Source: a virus
Strand: one strand, 5' to 3'
IMG/VR virus record: IMGVR_UViG_3300003323_000257
Coordinates: 62,001 to 126,000 of that record
Length of the DNA stretch: 64,000 bases
The notes under the pieces: generated by a model
Seen by the model: only the letters and a program-made list of their open reading frames with translations
The model's database searches: none
What the model was told of the DNA's origin: nothing
Made by a program: the position numbers and the translations under genes
In this document: positions 33,597 to 44,300 of the stretch, piece after piece
Layout of the letters: each line of letters starts with the position of its first letter
Position numbering within the stretch: position 1 is the stretch's first letter

Positions 33597-34310
33597 TTAC
33601 ACCAGTGGGAACGGAGTATTGAAGATAGGATAATTAGCGGTGTACCTGCAAACACCTTTCGTTACCCGAATGTCCTTCATGTATCCGGTGAGCGGTCCTG
33701 CTGGGGCTAGCGTTGCGCCCAATGCACAGCTACCATCAGATGCGTTAATAGCCGCTCCTGTTACAGAACCTTGCAATTTACCGTCGAGGAACAGACGCAT
33801 GGTGTCATTAGAAGCATCATGAGCCAAGCATACTTGGTGCCATGTACCAGTAGTGAAGCCAGTTCCTGATGGAGCAATGAACTGGTTGGTATACGTCGAT
33901 GCTGCTAACTTACCAGTGGTCTGACCTAACTGCAAGATCACCCCGCTGTTTGAGCCTACATTACAGAAGGACAGCAGGTCAACCAAAGAGGCCAAGCTTG
34001 TTGCATTGACCCAGCACTCGATGGTAAACGCGCCTGTACCGAACTGGAAGTTTGCCCCTGTCGGCGCCGTAATGTAACTACTGCTACCCAACTTGATAGC
34101 AGTAGTACCGAACGGCATGGAAACATCATTAGCATATTGAGCGGCACTACCGTGTGTCGTCAGCGTATTTTTACCACTGTCGTCAGTAAAAGTAGTGCCA
34201 CCTACCGTACCCTCCCCTGTGATCCTCAGAGTAACGCTAGAAAGAAAAGGATCAGAAAGAGGAGGGAAAAAGTGTTGGCCTTGAAAGCCACGGCTACCCG
34301 ATGTAAACAT
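33597..34310 (-). CDS. LamG/concanavalin-A-like domain protein
   Basis: 237 residues. Residues about 45-230 show the LamG-like jelly-roll pattern: FGSGAFTIECWV-type strand (QFGTGAFTIECWVNATSL), GTWHQVCLAHD, MRLFLDGKLQGS, and the closing GYMKDIRVTKGVCRY. Such domains bind sugars and sit on phage fibre tips. Its ATG overlaps the stop of the giant fibre gene (TAATG), so translation is coupled. I infer that it decorates or caps that fibre. Confidence 0.85.
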   Translation of the reverse strand: MFTSGSRGFQGQHFFPPLSDPFLSSVTLRITGEGTVGGTTFTDDSGKNTLTTHGSAAQYANDVSMPFGTTAIKLGSSSYITAPTGANFQFGTGAFTIECWVNATSLASLVDLLSFCNVGSNSGVILQLGQTTGKLAASTYTNQFIAPSGTGFTTGTWHQVCLAHDASNDTMRLFLDGKLQGSVTGAAINASDGSCALGATLAPAGPLTGYMKDIRVTKGVCRYTANYPIFNTPFPLV

Positions 34311-37300
34311 TAGTAGTTCCTTCCGCCATCGTTACCGAGCCAAGCAGTACCAGCTCGATTGGATTTGAAGATATACACGTCTGCCTTACCGTTGGTTGAC
34401 GTTGCTGTCGGAACAGTACCGTTGGCCCAACGTACGGTGCCACCTGCAAACGTCAGCGTGTGTGCACCGCCGTAGTTGATGGTCAAAGTAAAGCTCTTAC
34501 CAGCAGCTGGCGTAGGCAACGTTGCAGTGAAGTTTGCGTTGGTCGTGAATTCCCAATCAGTACCTTGCGTAAGGTCAACCGTACCAGCCGAACCTGCTGC
34601 TGGCGAGCTACCACTTTCTGTGAAGTTGGTGATAGTCGGATTGGTCAGGGTAGCACCACTGGAGTTACCTGACACCGCTTGACCATTAGCCTTCGTATAG
34701 AAGTCACAACGCCAGTTACCAGAACCCAGCGAGGTAAACTGCGCAACGTCACCTGCTGCAGTAGTGATGTTTGCAGCTCCAGGCAGAATCAACGATGTAC
34801 CGTTATGAGTCAGCGTCAGTGCACCTTGGAACGTCAACTTACGGCGTGCACCACTTGCAATGGTGTCGAATGCAGTAATCGTCGTCGTACCTGAGATACT
34901 GATATCGTTGGCAGCAGCTGCACCAATATTCACAGTAGCAGCAGAGGCCAACGTTGCGATCGGAGCATTGTTAAGCGCACCGCTCATGGTACCACCAGCC
35001 AATGGCAGTTTGGTAGCATCCGGTGTTCCAACAAATGCCTGACCGTTAGCTCGCGAGTATGCGATACATACCCACACACCACTACCTTTCGACACAAATG
35101 TTGCTTGGTCGTTTGTTGCCGTCTGAATGTTGGCCGCACCAGGCAAGAGCAAGGTACTTGCATTGTAAGTCAACAGCGGGGCACCAATAAAGTTCAAGGT
35201 CTTCACTGCACCGTCAGGAGCAGTATCGAACGCTGTTATCGTGGTCGAACCAGTGATATTGATAACGTTGGAGTTAGCTGCACCGATGTTAGTCGTTGCG
35301 GCCGCACCTACGTTGATCGTTGCTGCCCAATTCAAGTTACCCGACATCGAGTCACCTGCCTTGTTCACTGGTGTGTAACCCAAGGCAGTAGTCACATCAC
35401 CGGAGGCCAGATTAGCACCTACCGTCACACGGCCTTTTGCGTCCACTGTTACTTTAGTGTAAGTACCGGCAGTAACTCCTGAGGCAGCCAGAGTAGTTGC
35501 ACTGGAACCTGAAGTAGTAACATCACCACTCAGGTTAGGCACTGCACCTGTTTGACCAAACACCGAAGTCACCGCAGACGAGCTGACGACAGCCTGGCCA
35601 TTGGCCTTGGTATAGAACTCACAACGCCAGTTACCACCACCTAACGATACGAACTGAGCCACATCCCCTGCGGCAGTGGTAATGCTAGCTCCACCTGGCA
35701 GAATCAGCGAAGTCGCATTATGGGTGAGAGTAAGTGCTCCGTTGAACGTCAGAGTCCTTACTGCACCACTTGCGATGGTATCAAACGCAGTAATGGTAGT
35801 AGTACCAGTGATGGTGATCTCATTGGCTGCCGCTGCTCCGATGTTCACAGTAGCTGCCGACGCCAACGTTACAGCGGCAGCACCATTAACTGCACCACTG
35901 AAGGTATCACCTGCCTTATTAGCTGGTGTGTAACCCAGGGCAGTAGTCACGTCTGACGAACCAATATTCGCACCTACTGTTACCTGGCCCTGTGCATTCA
36001 CAGTCACCTTGCTGAACGTACCAGTGGACACGCCAGTGTTGGTGATCGAGAATTGGTTACTGCTCAAGGTCAGACCAGTGCCGGCAGTGTACGGAGTGCT
36101 ACCTACTACAGCTTGACCGTTGGCCTTTGTGTAGTAATCACATACCCAGTTGCCTGAGCCTTTCGAAGTGAACTGCGCAACGTCACCTGCTGCAGTAGTG
36201 ATGTTTGCTGCACCTGGAAGTATCAGCGAAGTAGCGTTGTGGGTTAAGGTCAGCGCACCAGCAAATACCAGTGTACGGACGGCCCCTGAAGCAATGGAGT
36301 CAAACGCAGTAATGGTAGTAGTGCCTGTAATGCTGATATCGTTGGCTGCCGCTGCTCCGATATTTACGGTCGATGCCGAAGCGAGAGTTACCGTAGGTGC
36401 GTTGTTGATAGCACCACTCATCGTGCCACCAGCCAACGGCAATTTGGTAGCGTCAGGAGCACCAACCAACGCCTGACCACTTGCTGAATTGTAGCTTATG
36501 CATTTCCAGTTACCGCTACCTAAGGACACAAACTCGGCAACGTCTCCAGCCGCCGTCTGAATGTTGGCACCAGTTGGCAGAATCAGCGAAGTTGCGTTGT
36601 GAGTCAACGTCAAGGAAGCCGCAAAGATCAGAGTACGGTAAGCACCCCCAGCAATGGTATCGAATGCTGTGATGGTCGTCGTACCCAGCACATTAACCGT
36701 ATTGGTGGTTGCTGCGCCAATCGGTGTCGTAGCTGCGGCGGTTACGTTGGCCAACGGAGCAAGATTAACTGCACCGCTGAAGGTATCACCAGCTTTGTTA
36801 GCTGGAGTGTAGCCTAATGCCGTAGTCACATCACCGGAGGCCAGATTTGCACCTACCGTCACACGACCTTTGGCATCAACAGTTACTTTTGTATAGGTAC
36901 CAGCCGACACACCGCTGTTGGCTAATGCTACAGTGATAGCAGTGCTGCCGCTGCCAGTAGCGTCTCCGCTCAGTGTGATCGTCTGGTTTGCAGAGATATA
37001 ACCGCTCGGATTCGCTGCGTCGTAAGGAGTAAAGCCTAACGCCGTAGTTACGTCTGAAGATGCAATGTTCGCACCAACAGTTACGCGGCCCTTCGCGTCT
37101 ACCGTGACCTTGGTGTAAGTACCGGCAGTTACGCCAGAAGCCGCCAGCGTAGTGGTAATAGAGCCAGTGCCAGAACCAGTGACATCACCAGTCAGAGTAG
37201 TGGAGCCAGAAGCACCACTGGTTTGTGCGTACGTTACCCCAGTAGTACCTACAGTAATCGTACCTGTATTGGTGTTCAGCCACTGTGTATGAGCATTTGC

Positions 37301-40300
37301 AGTACCGTTCAGAACCATTACGATCTGATTCAGCAGTTGTGCTCCTGTAGCTGCGTCGGTTGCACGAGTCCAGGCGCCTGAAGCCACTACATAGATACCA
37401 TTCTGGGCCGAAGTACTTTGATCCTTGGCAAGTACGCGATCTCCAACCTGAGCGGCATAACCGTCGATTGTTTGCGTGCCGCTCAGAGTCAGGTCCGCTG
37501 TAGACGCTACTTGCACCACTTGTTTCCAAGATACTGCATTCAACGTAGCAGTGTCGCCTGCGTCCGTGTACGACTTATTAGACACATCAGTGTTACCTGA
37601 AGGATTTGGCACGCCTGTCACGGTAGCGCCACCAGTCATGACGATATTACCGGTCATTGTGCCGCCAGCCAGTGCCAGGGCGTCAGTGATGCCGAAGCCA
37701 GCTAACGTCGTTGGATTCGTACCGTTGGTAACACGACCTTTAGCATCTACGGTTACAGACTTGTAAGTACCTGCAGTCACTCCAGAAGCTGCCAGAGTCA
37801 GAGCAATAGCAGTAGTACCGCTACCTGTAGCATCTCCGGAAACAGTGATGTTCTGGTTAGCCGAGATATAACCACTCGGGTTAGTTGCATTGTATGGAGT
37901 GAATCCCAATGCAGTAGTAACATCCGACGAATTCAGGGACGCACCAGTGGTTACTTGGCCTTGAGCATTTACAGTCACCTTGGTGTAGGTACCAGTTGTA
38001 ACGCCGGTGTTGGTGATCGAGAACTGATTTGAGGTCAGAGTCAGACCGGTACCAGCGGTATAAGGAGTGCTTGCGCCCTGCAATTCAGTGTAGGAGATTG
38101 GATCGGTATCTACAACAGGCTGAGTCGAATTGGTGTTCACCCACTGCGTCAGTTGCTGAGTTGTTCCGTTAAGCACCAGAATTGCCATGCCTTGGATTTC
38201 TACACCAGTATCAACATCAGTGGCTCGCGACCACGCACCTGCAGCCGCAACATAAACACCGTTTTCAACAGGGTTTGTCTGATTCTTCACCAGAACACGA
38301 TCACCTGATTGTACAGCATAACCATCAATGGTTTGCAGGCCACTCAGAGTAATATCTGCCGTAGTTGCAACCTGGGCGTTAGCTTTCCACGAAATGCCAT
38401 TCGACAGACTTGCGATTTGCGACTGTACCCACGACATTGAGGCGGCATCTCCTGGATTAACCGGAGTAGGAACACCTGTAACAGTAGCACCGCTGGTCAG
38501 TGTGATATTGCCTGATACCGAACCGCCTGTATTAGCCAGAGCATTGGTGATGCCATAACCGGCCAGTGTAGTGGGGTTAGCACCTGTAGTCACTCGGCCT
38601 TTGGCATCCACAGTAACCTGCGTATAAGTACCTGCAGAAACGCCACTGTTGGCCAGCGTAAGGGCAATCGAGGTCGAACCTGTGCCAGAAGCATCACCAG
38701 AAACAGTGATCACTTGGTTGGCAGTAAGGAAGCCGTTAGGATTGGTGCCACCGTTATACGGAGTGTATCCCAGAGCAGTGGTAACGTCCGAGGAATTCAG
38801 TGATGCACCTACAGTCACACGGCCTTTGGTGTCCACCGTTACTTTGGTGTATGTGCCTGCAGAAACGCCACTGTTGGCCAGCGTCAACGCGATAGCTGTG
38901 GTGCCACTACCTGAGGCGTCACCAGATACCGTAATGTTTTGGTTACCTGAGATAAAGCCGCTTGGATTGGTGCCGCCATTATAAGGGATATATCCCAAGG
39001 CAGTAGTCACATCACCGGAGGCCAGAGAAGCTCCAACAGTTACACGCCCCTTCGCATCTACTGTTACTTTGGTGTAGGTACCAGCAGTCACGCCTGTGTT
39101 GGAAAGCGTAGTCGCAATGGAGCCTGTACCTGATCCGATAACATCACCAGTCAAGGTAGTGGAACCTGCCGTTGCCGACAGTATGCCAGAACCGTCTATG
39201 GAAAGGCCACTACCAACTCGAATCACACCCAGAGTCGATGCCGACGCAATCGGTGAGCTACCTGCAGTGGCTGCAATAGTCAGAGTACCGTTGCCGTCAT
39301 CGGTAATAGTAACGTTGGTGCCTGCTGCAATGTCTTTCAGTTGAGCGGCACTACCTACCTGCTGACGATACAACGAGGTAGCTACGCCTGAACCCTCAAC
39401 CGATTGCAGTGCGCTGTTGATGGTGTTCATCACAGCAGTTTTGATGTCGATGTTACCATTCACATCCACTGAAATATTGGATGCGTTAGGCACAATTACA
39501 CCGCCCAAACCTGTCGAAGTGGCTGGGGTCAACGGCATGTCGGCTGATGCGATGGTTACTGTGCCTAATCCATCGTCAGTAAGCGTAACATTGGTACCAG
39601 CCTTGATGGACTTCAGATTCAGAACACCGCCACCTTGGTTATTAACCAGAGAGGTACCAGTTCCTGCCGAGGTAGCTGCGCCAAATTTACCATTTATGGT
39701 AGTGATCAAGGCTGCCTTAATATCGACATTACCCTGCACATCAACAACCAGATTCGAAGCACTAGGAACAATCACACCACCTAATACAGTAGTAGTGGCA
39801 ATTGGCAGAACGTAAGGAGCCGGGGCGCCGATCAGATCCGAATATTGACCTGTCTTACCAACAGTCGATATACCGCCGATGTTGGCTGCAGTCAGCAGAA
39901 CATTGCCACTGCCGTCTGGCATCTGGCCGTTTACTGAAGTCACAGTGCCAGAACCGCCACCGCCGCCTGCAGGTGGAGTACGTACAGCGTATACGGCGTT
40001 GCCATGAACAACATTCAGGCCGCCTTGTTGTACACCATTTTTGAAGACTGTCGAACCTGTAGGTGCAGTCACATCATCGGTATGGTTACTATAAACGTTG
40101 ATGGTGTCGCCTCGGATTACCGAATAGCAGACATCAGGATACGGCATGGCAAACTGCCAGTGCGTACCCAGGAAGACGTAAAGACCTTGCTTCAAATCAC
40201 CAACATCGTTGAGCAGAATCGTTACCTCATTGTCAGGTTCCAGTGGAAGAGTGTGCACAACCTGCGCAACGTCTGGGCTGCTGGCAGAGTCCTGGTGCAC

Positions 40301-40336
40301 TGTAACTGGATAGTAAAACACTGATTGGGTTGTCAT
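34310..40336 (-). CDS. Giant modular tail fibre (2008 aa)
   Basis: SD AAAGGTC. Residues 1-125 are an anchor shared with the proteins at 41318-44680 and 46084-46803 (GLYVFLGTHWQFAMPYPD; STVFKNGV). The body is built of repeats: nine short units of the type GVTAGTYTKVTVDAKGRVT; five about 90-residue units (TTTITAFDTIASGA, LTLTHNATSLILP, GDVAQFTSLGSGNWRC); and two about 100-residue units (TIDGYAVQSGDRVLVKNQT, NGVYV). The last 110 residues are a different cap. This would be a long trimeric fibre. Extensive DNA repetition should promote recombination. The LamG gene follows in overlap. Confidence 0.85.
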   Translation of the reverse strand: MTTQSVFYYPVTVHQDSASSPDVAQVVHTLPLEPDNEVTILLNDVGDLKQGLYVFLGTHWQFAMPYPDVCYSVIRGDTINVYSNHTDDVTAPTGSTVFKNGVQQGGLNVVHGNAVYAVRTPPAGGGGGSGTVTSVNGQMPDGSGNVLLTAANIGGISTVGKTGQYSDLIGAPAPYVLPIATTTVLGGVIVPSASNLVVDVQGNVDIKAALITTINGKFGAATSAGTGTSLVNNQGGGVLNLKSIKAGTNVTLTDDGLGTVTIASADMPLTPATSTGLGGVIVPNASNISVDVNGNIDIKTAVMNTINSALQSVEGSGVATSLYRQQVGSAAQLKDIAAGTNVTITDDGNGTLTIAATAGSSPIASASTLGVIRVGSGLSIDGSGILSATAGSTTLTGDVIGSGTGSIATTLSNTGVTAGTYTKVTVDAKGRVTVGASLASGDVTTALGYIPYNGGTNPSGFISGNQNITVSGDASGSGTTAIALTLANSGVSAGTYTKVTVDTKGRVTVGASLNSSDVTTALGYTPYNGGTNPNGFLTANQVITVSGDASGTGSTSIALTLANSGVSAGTYTQVTVDAKGRVTTGANPTTLAGYGITNALANTGGSVSGNITLTSGATVTGVPTPVNPGDAASMSWVQSQIASLSNGISWKANAQVATTADITLSGLQTIDGYAVQSGDRVLVKNQTNPVENGVYVAAAGAWSRATDVDTGVEIQGMAILVLNGTTQQLTQWVNTNSTQPVVDTDPISYTELQGASTPYTAGTGLTLTSNQFSITNTGVTTGTYTKVTVNAQGQVTTGASLNSSDVTTALGFTPYNATNPSGYISANQNITVSGDATGSGTTAIALTLAASGVTAGTYKSVTVDAKGRVTNGTNPTTLAGFGITDALALAGGTMTGNIVMTGGATVTGVPNPSGNTDVSNKSYTDAGDTATLNAVSWKQVVQVASTADLTLSGTQTIDGYAAQVGDRVLAKDQSTSAQNGIYVVASGAWTRATDAATGAQLLNQIVMVLNGTANAHTQWLNTNTGTITVGTTGVTYAQTSGASGSTTLTGDVTGSGTGSITTTLAASGVTAGTYTKVTVDAKGRVTVGANIASSDVTTALGFTPYDAANPSGYISANQTITLSGDATGSGSTAITVALANSGVSAGTYTKVTVDAKGRVTVGANLASGDVTTALGYTPANKAGDTFSGAVNLAPLANVTAAATTPIGAATTNTVNVLGTTTITAFDTIAGGAYRTLIFAASLTLTHNATSLILPTGANIQTAAGDVAEFVSLGSGNWKCISYNSASGQALVGAPDATKLPLAGGTMSGAINNAPTVTLASASTVNIGAAAANDISITGTTTITAFDSIASGAVRTLVFAGALTLTHNATSLILPGAANITTAAGDVAQFTSKGSGNWVCDYYTKANGQAVVGSTPYTAGTGLTLSSNQFSITNTGVSTGTFSKVTVNAQGQVTVGANIGSSDVTTALGYTPANKAGDTFSGAVNGAAAVTLASAATVNIGAAAANEITITGTTTITAFDTIASGAVRTLTFNGALTLTHNATSLILPGGASITTAAGDVAQFVSLGGGNWRCEFYTKANGQAVVSSSAVTSVFGQTGAVPNLSGDVTTSGSSATTLAASGVTAGTYTKVTVDAKGRVTVGANLASGDVTTALGYTPVNKAGDSMSGNLNWAATINVGAAATTNIGAANSNVINITGSTTITAFDTAPDGAVKTLNFIGAPLLTYNASTLLLPGAANIQTATNDQATFVSKGSGVWVCIAYSRANGQAFVGTPDATKLPLAGGTMSGALNNAPIATLASAATVNIGAAAANDISISGTTTITAFDTIASGARRKLTFQGALTLTHNGTSLILPGAANITTAAGDVAQFTSLGSGNWRCDFYTKANGQAVSGNSSGATLTNPTITNFTESGSSPAAGSAGTVDLTQGTDWEFTTNANFTATLPTPAAGKSFTLTINYGGAHTLTFAGGTVRWANGTVPTATSTNGKADVYIFKSNRAGTAWLGNDGGRNY
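34680..36740 (-). repeat. Five about 90-residue fibre modules (type B)
   Basis: Five related coding units lie roughly at 34680-34930, 35035-35290, 35595-35850, 36115-36370 and 36475-36730. Each encodes IGAA, TTTITAFDT, TLTHNATSLILP and GSGNWxC landmarks. Boundaries are approximate. Confidence 0.8.
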
Positions 40337-40386
40337 AACTGGACCTTTACTCTAAAAAGGATTGAAAACTAAAATTGATCATTTTG

Positions 40387-41271
40387 CTAGATCGTAACCC
40401 CAGTAATGCCATTAGAAACACCGACGCCGCTGCCAATGTTCGTGGCAAAGGTTGCAGAGCCACCTGTTATGGCATCATTGGAATACTGGTAGACATTGGT
40501 TGCCGTTCCCACGGTGAATACGCCTACTGTGTCGTTGCCGCATCCACACCCACCTGTGTTACTGAGGGCCAAACCGGAAACTATTGCTGTTGTTTCTCCG
40601 GCATATACATATTTCTGCATCAAGTTTGTACCGGTGCTGGACTGAGCAAATACTCCAAGATTTGCGTTACCTGCACTCATACCGATGGAATAAAATCCAG
40701 TTTGTGTTTGGAACGAAGTTCCTGCAGTTACCGAACCGCCTGACCATGTGTACTTGTTAGTGGTCTTAGTACCATTACCTACACCTACGATTGCATAGGT
40801 TGTATTAGCTGTGGTACCGCCTCGGAGTTCATTATTTATGACCGAAACTACTGATGAAGTCGAGGATGCATGTGTATATATTATGGCGTTTGGTGTATTA
40901 CCTCCGCACATTATCAAACCTGTGGCAGCAGTACTAGCTCCTGCGCTGCTGTTAACCACCGTAGACGCCAAAGCAGCTCCTGCTATGGACGTAGACGAAG
41001 GGAACTGCCATTTGGAACTATTGGCAGTACTGGCTGCCAGTGCAATAACACCAGTACTTGAATTAGATAAACCTGCACCGTATGAACCAAGTTGAGATGA
41101 CAGATTACTGGAAGTAGCAACTGCATTGTTTGAAAAATTGTAGAGTACAGTGGTGGTTGTGGCTGCGGGTTTGGCAAACAAACCTTGCGTTCCTACTGGA
41201 AGCTTTGTTGCCTTTAAGAACTGACCAAAACCCGTGGCACTCATTATGCCTCGTGACGCTATGATTGGCAT
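40387..41271 (-). CDS. Repeat-built adhesin, paralogue of 49918-50799
   Basis: 294 residues, SD AAAGGAATC. The N-terminus FLKATKLPVGTQGLFAKP matches the start of the protein at 49918-50799 (VKLPNGTQGIFIKN). The rest has imperfect about 45-residue beta units (NKYTWSGGSVTAGTSFQTQT; QKYVYAGETTAIVSGLAL), each followed by N-x-T-G-V or similar. Its C-terminus GVSNGITGVTI matches GASNGVSGVSA in the paralogue. The repetition suggests a beta-propeller-like receptor-binding protein. Located between the two largest fibre genes. Confidence 0.65.
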   Translation of the reverse strand: MPIIASRGIMSATGFGQFLKATKLPVGTQGLFAKPAATTTTVLYNFSNNAVATSSNLSSQLGSYGAGLSNSSTGVIALAASTANSSKWQFPSSTSIAGAALASTVVNSSAGASTAATGLIMCGGNTPNAIIYTHASSTSSVVSVINNELRGGTTANTTYAIVGVGNGTKTTNKYTWSGGSVTAGTSFQTQTGFYSIGMSAGNANLGVFAQSSTGTNLMQKYVYAGETTAIVSGLALSNTGGCGCGNDTVGVFTVGTATNVYQYSNDAITGGSATFATNIGSGVGVSNGITGVTI

Positions 41272-41292
41272 CTTGATTCCTTTGTGAAGGGA

Positions 41293-41310
41293 GGGTCTCC
41301 GAAAAGACCC
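41293..41310 (-). terminator. Short hairpin between adhesin and fibre genes
   Basis: GGGTCT (41293-41298) pairs with AGACCC (41305-41310) around a six-base loop. On the minus strand it is followed by CTCCCTT, a poor T-run, so termination would be partial at best. Confidence 0.35.
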
Positions 41311-41317
41311 TTTACGC

Positions 41318-44300
41318 TTATTTGTACTGAGACTGAGCAGCCAATACGGTGTAGGTACCTGACGCTGTTTTGATTATGGTGTAGGTATACGCATCGATAC
41401 TATTCGCGTTGCCTGCTGCAGGAGCTCCGTTACCACCTAACCACCTTTGGGCTACCGCTGATCCGTCAATCTGGAAAGAGGTAGGAGCAAATGGTGTTCC
41501 GCCCTGTGTAGCTGCGATTACGACTGTCAAGGCGTCTCCAATCGACATAATGCTATTCAGAGTTACCCCTGCAGCCCATTGAATGTTAGGCACCCAGTTA
41601 GCAGTAGCTGCGCCAGTGTACAATGTGACAGCACCGCTTGATACGTTAATGGTAGCCGCAGCAGGAACACCGCTACCAACCACATTCACTAACTCTGCTA
41701 CATCAGTGAACTTAGCAGCTATTGCTCCGGTGGAGCCATTGAATATCTGAGTTGTGGTAAACGGAGAACCAGTGGAAAGAGCGCTGCCATTAGCACGCTG
41801 ATACCACAGGCACCGCCAGTTACCGCTGCCAAGGGATTCGAATTCAGCTGAATCTCCAACGGCTGCATTGATGGATGCTGATGTTGGCAGAATCAGAGCA
41901 GTCGGGTTGTACTGCAGCGTCAGACTACTTCCAAATACCACAGTACGGCAGGTACCTGCTGCCACGCTATCGAATGCTGTGATAGTGCCGGCACCTGAGA
42001 TCGTGACATTATTGGAATTGGCAGCTCCAATGTTTACCGTACTTGCGGTAGTTAAAGCAACAGCGGCAGCAAAGTTCACTGCACCTGTCATCGTGCCACC
42101 AGCCAACGGCAGCTTGGTAGCGTCTGGAACTGCTACCAATGGTTGACCTGTTGCCCTCGTGTAGAAGTCGCAACGCCAGTTGTTCGAACCTAGCGAAGTG
42201 AATTCTGCCACGTCTCCTGCAGCTGTGGTAATGTTGGCCCCAGTTGGCAGGATCAGATTGCTGCTGTTGGTCAATGTCAACGCACCAGCAAATGTTAGTT
42301 TACGAACTGCACCAGCAGCGATGGTATCAAATGCATTAATGGTTGTTGTGCCAAGAATCGTCAGATCGTTGGCATTGGCCGCGCCAATTGGCGTGGTTGC
42401 AGCAGCCGTCAGAATAACTTGAGGAGCACCGTTGATAGCACCGCTCATCGTACCACCTGCCAACGGCAGTTTGGTGTTATCCGTTGCTGGCGCCAAAGGT
42501 TGACCATTAGCTCGCTGGTAGCTTATGCAACGCCAATTGCCTCCACCTAAGGATTCAAACGTTGCTGTATCACCTGCTGCCGTGGTGATATTAGCTGCAG
42601 TAGGCAGAATCAGAGAGGTTGCGTTGTAGGTCAGTGTCAACACACCGTTAAATGTTACATCACGAGTCGCACCGCTTGCAATGGTGTCGAACGCTGTGAT
42701 GGTGGTTGTACCAGAGATGATAACTGCATTCGAACCGGCTGCACCAATTGGCGTGGTTGCTGCTGAGGACACAGTAACAAGAGGTGCCCAATTAAGCGCA
42801 CCAGCCATTGTGTCTCCAGCCTTGTTCACAGGAGTGAACCCGAGTGCAGACAGAATCTGTGCTTGAGAAATCGAACCGCCTACAGTTACACGGCCTTTAG
42901 CATCCACCGTCACGGAGGTGTAAGTACCAGCAGTAACTCCACTATTGGCCAGCGTTAAAGCTATGGAACCACTTGCGCCAGATACAACTGCGGTGCCTGT
43001 TGCATCTCCAGTTGCGGTCAATCCACCGATGAATCCGCTTGGGTTGGTAGTACCGTTATACGGCGTGTAGCCTAACGCCGTATTTATGTCTGAGGCGCTA
43101 AGGTTGGTGCCTGCAATTACCTGACCCTGTGCATTCACAGTCACCTTGGTGTAAGTGCCTGCGGCAACTCCAGTATTAGCAATGCTAACAGTTAGGCCAG
43201 AAATCTGGATACCTGCACCTGCCGTGTACACGTTTGCTGCCCCGCGGAGCTGGCCCCATGTAATAGGATCGGTACCAACAACCGGCTGAGTCGAATTGGT
43301 GTTGGTCCATTGTTCCAGTGCTTGCGTAGTTCCGTTGAGAATCAACACTGCGGCATGGAAGATTTCAGCACCAGTGTCGGTGTCAGTGGCACGAGTCCAC
43401 GAACTGGACGATGCTACGTACACACCGTTTTCAATCGGATTGGTTTGGTTTTTAACCAGAACGCGATCACCTGATTGCACGGCATAGCCATCAGTGGTTT
43501 GAAGTCCGGAGAGCGTCACGTTCGCAGTAGTCGCTGCCTGGACAGAAGTCTTCCAGAATACACCATTGGCTGCTGCTGCAAGTGCGGCGTCCAGGCTTTG
43601 TTTGTTCACCGAATCCAACGGATTAACCGGATCAGGAATACCAGTCACGGTGGAGCCTGAAGACATCGTGATGTTGCCGGTCATTGTACCGCCAACCAAA
43701 GGCAGTGCATCGGTAATGCCAAATCCTGCCAACGTTGTTGGATTTGTTCCTGCGGTCACACGACCTTTGGTGTCCACCGTCACTGATTTGTAAGTGCCCG
43801 GAGTTACTCCTGTAGCAGACAACACAGTAGGAACGGTACCTGTGCCACTACCAGTAACATCTCCTGTCAGTGTAACTGTTCCACTACCACCTCCAGTGGA
43901 AGCGATCACCAGTCCGTTGTTACCATCGTCAGAAATCATGATGTTAGTGCCGGCTACCAGTGAACGCATATTTGCGTTACCACCGCCTTGCGAGGCAATC
44001 AGTGAAGAGCCAACACCGAGAGAAGTTAAAGTTCCGATCTTACCATTGATCAGCCCCATGGTGGCCGAACTTAAATCAATATTACCTTGGCCATCTACGG
44101 AAATGTGTGAGGTAAGAGGCACCATAACTCCACCCAACACGGTTGCCGTAGCAATTGGCAACACGTAAGGATCGGGAGCACCAATCAGATCAGAGTACAG
44201 GCCAGTCTTACCAACAGTCGATATACCTGGTATATCATTGGCTGTCAGCGCGATGTTACCATTCACGTCAGGACCGATATTGTTGACGAACTTGACCTCG

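Noticed and set aside
34680-42770. Possible CRISPR-like or satellite repeat array
   Set aside because: The repeats are coding modules of unequal length with in-frame divergence, with no short palindromic repeats and no unique spacers.
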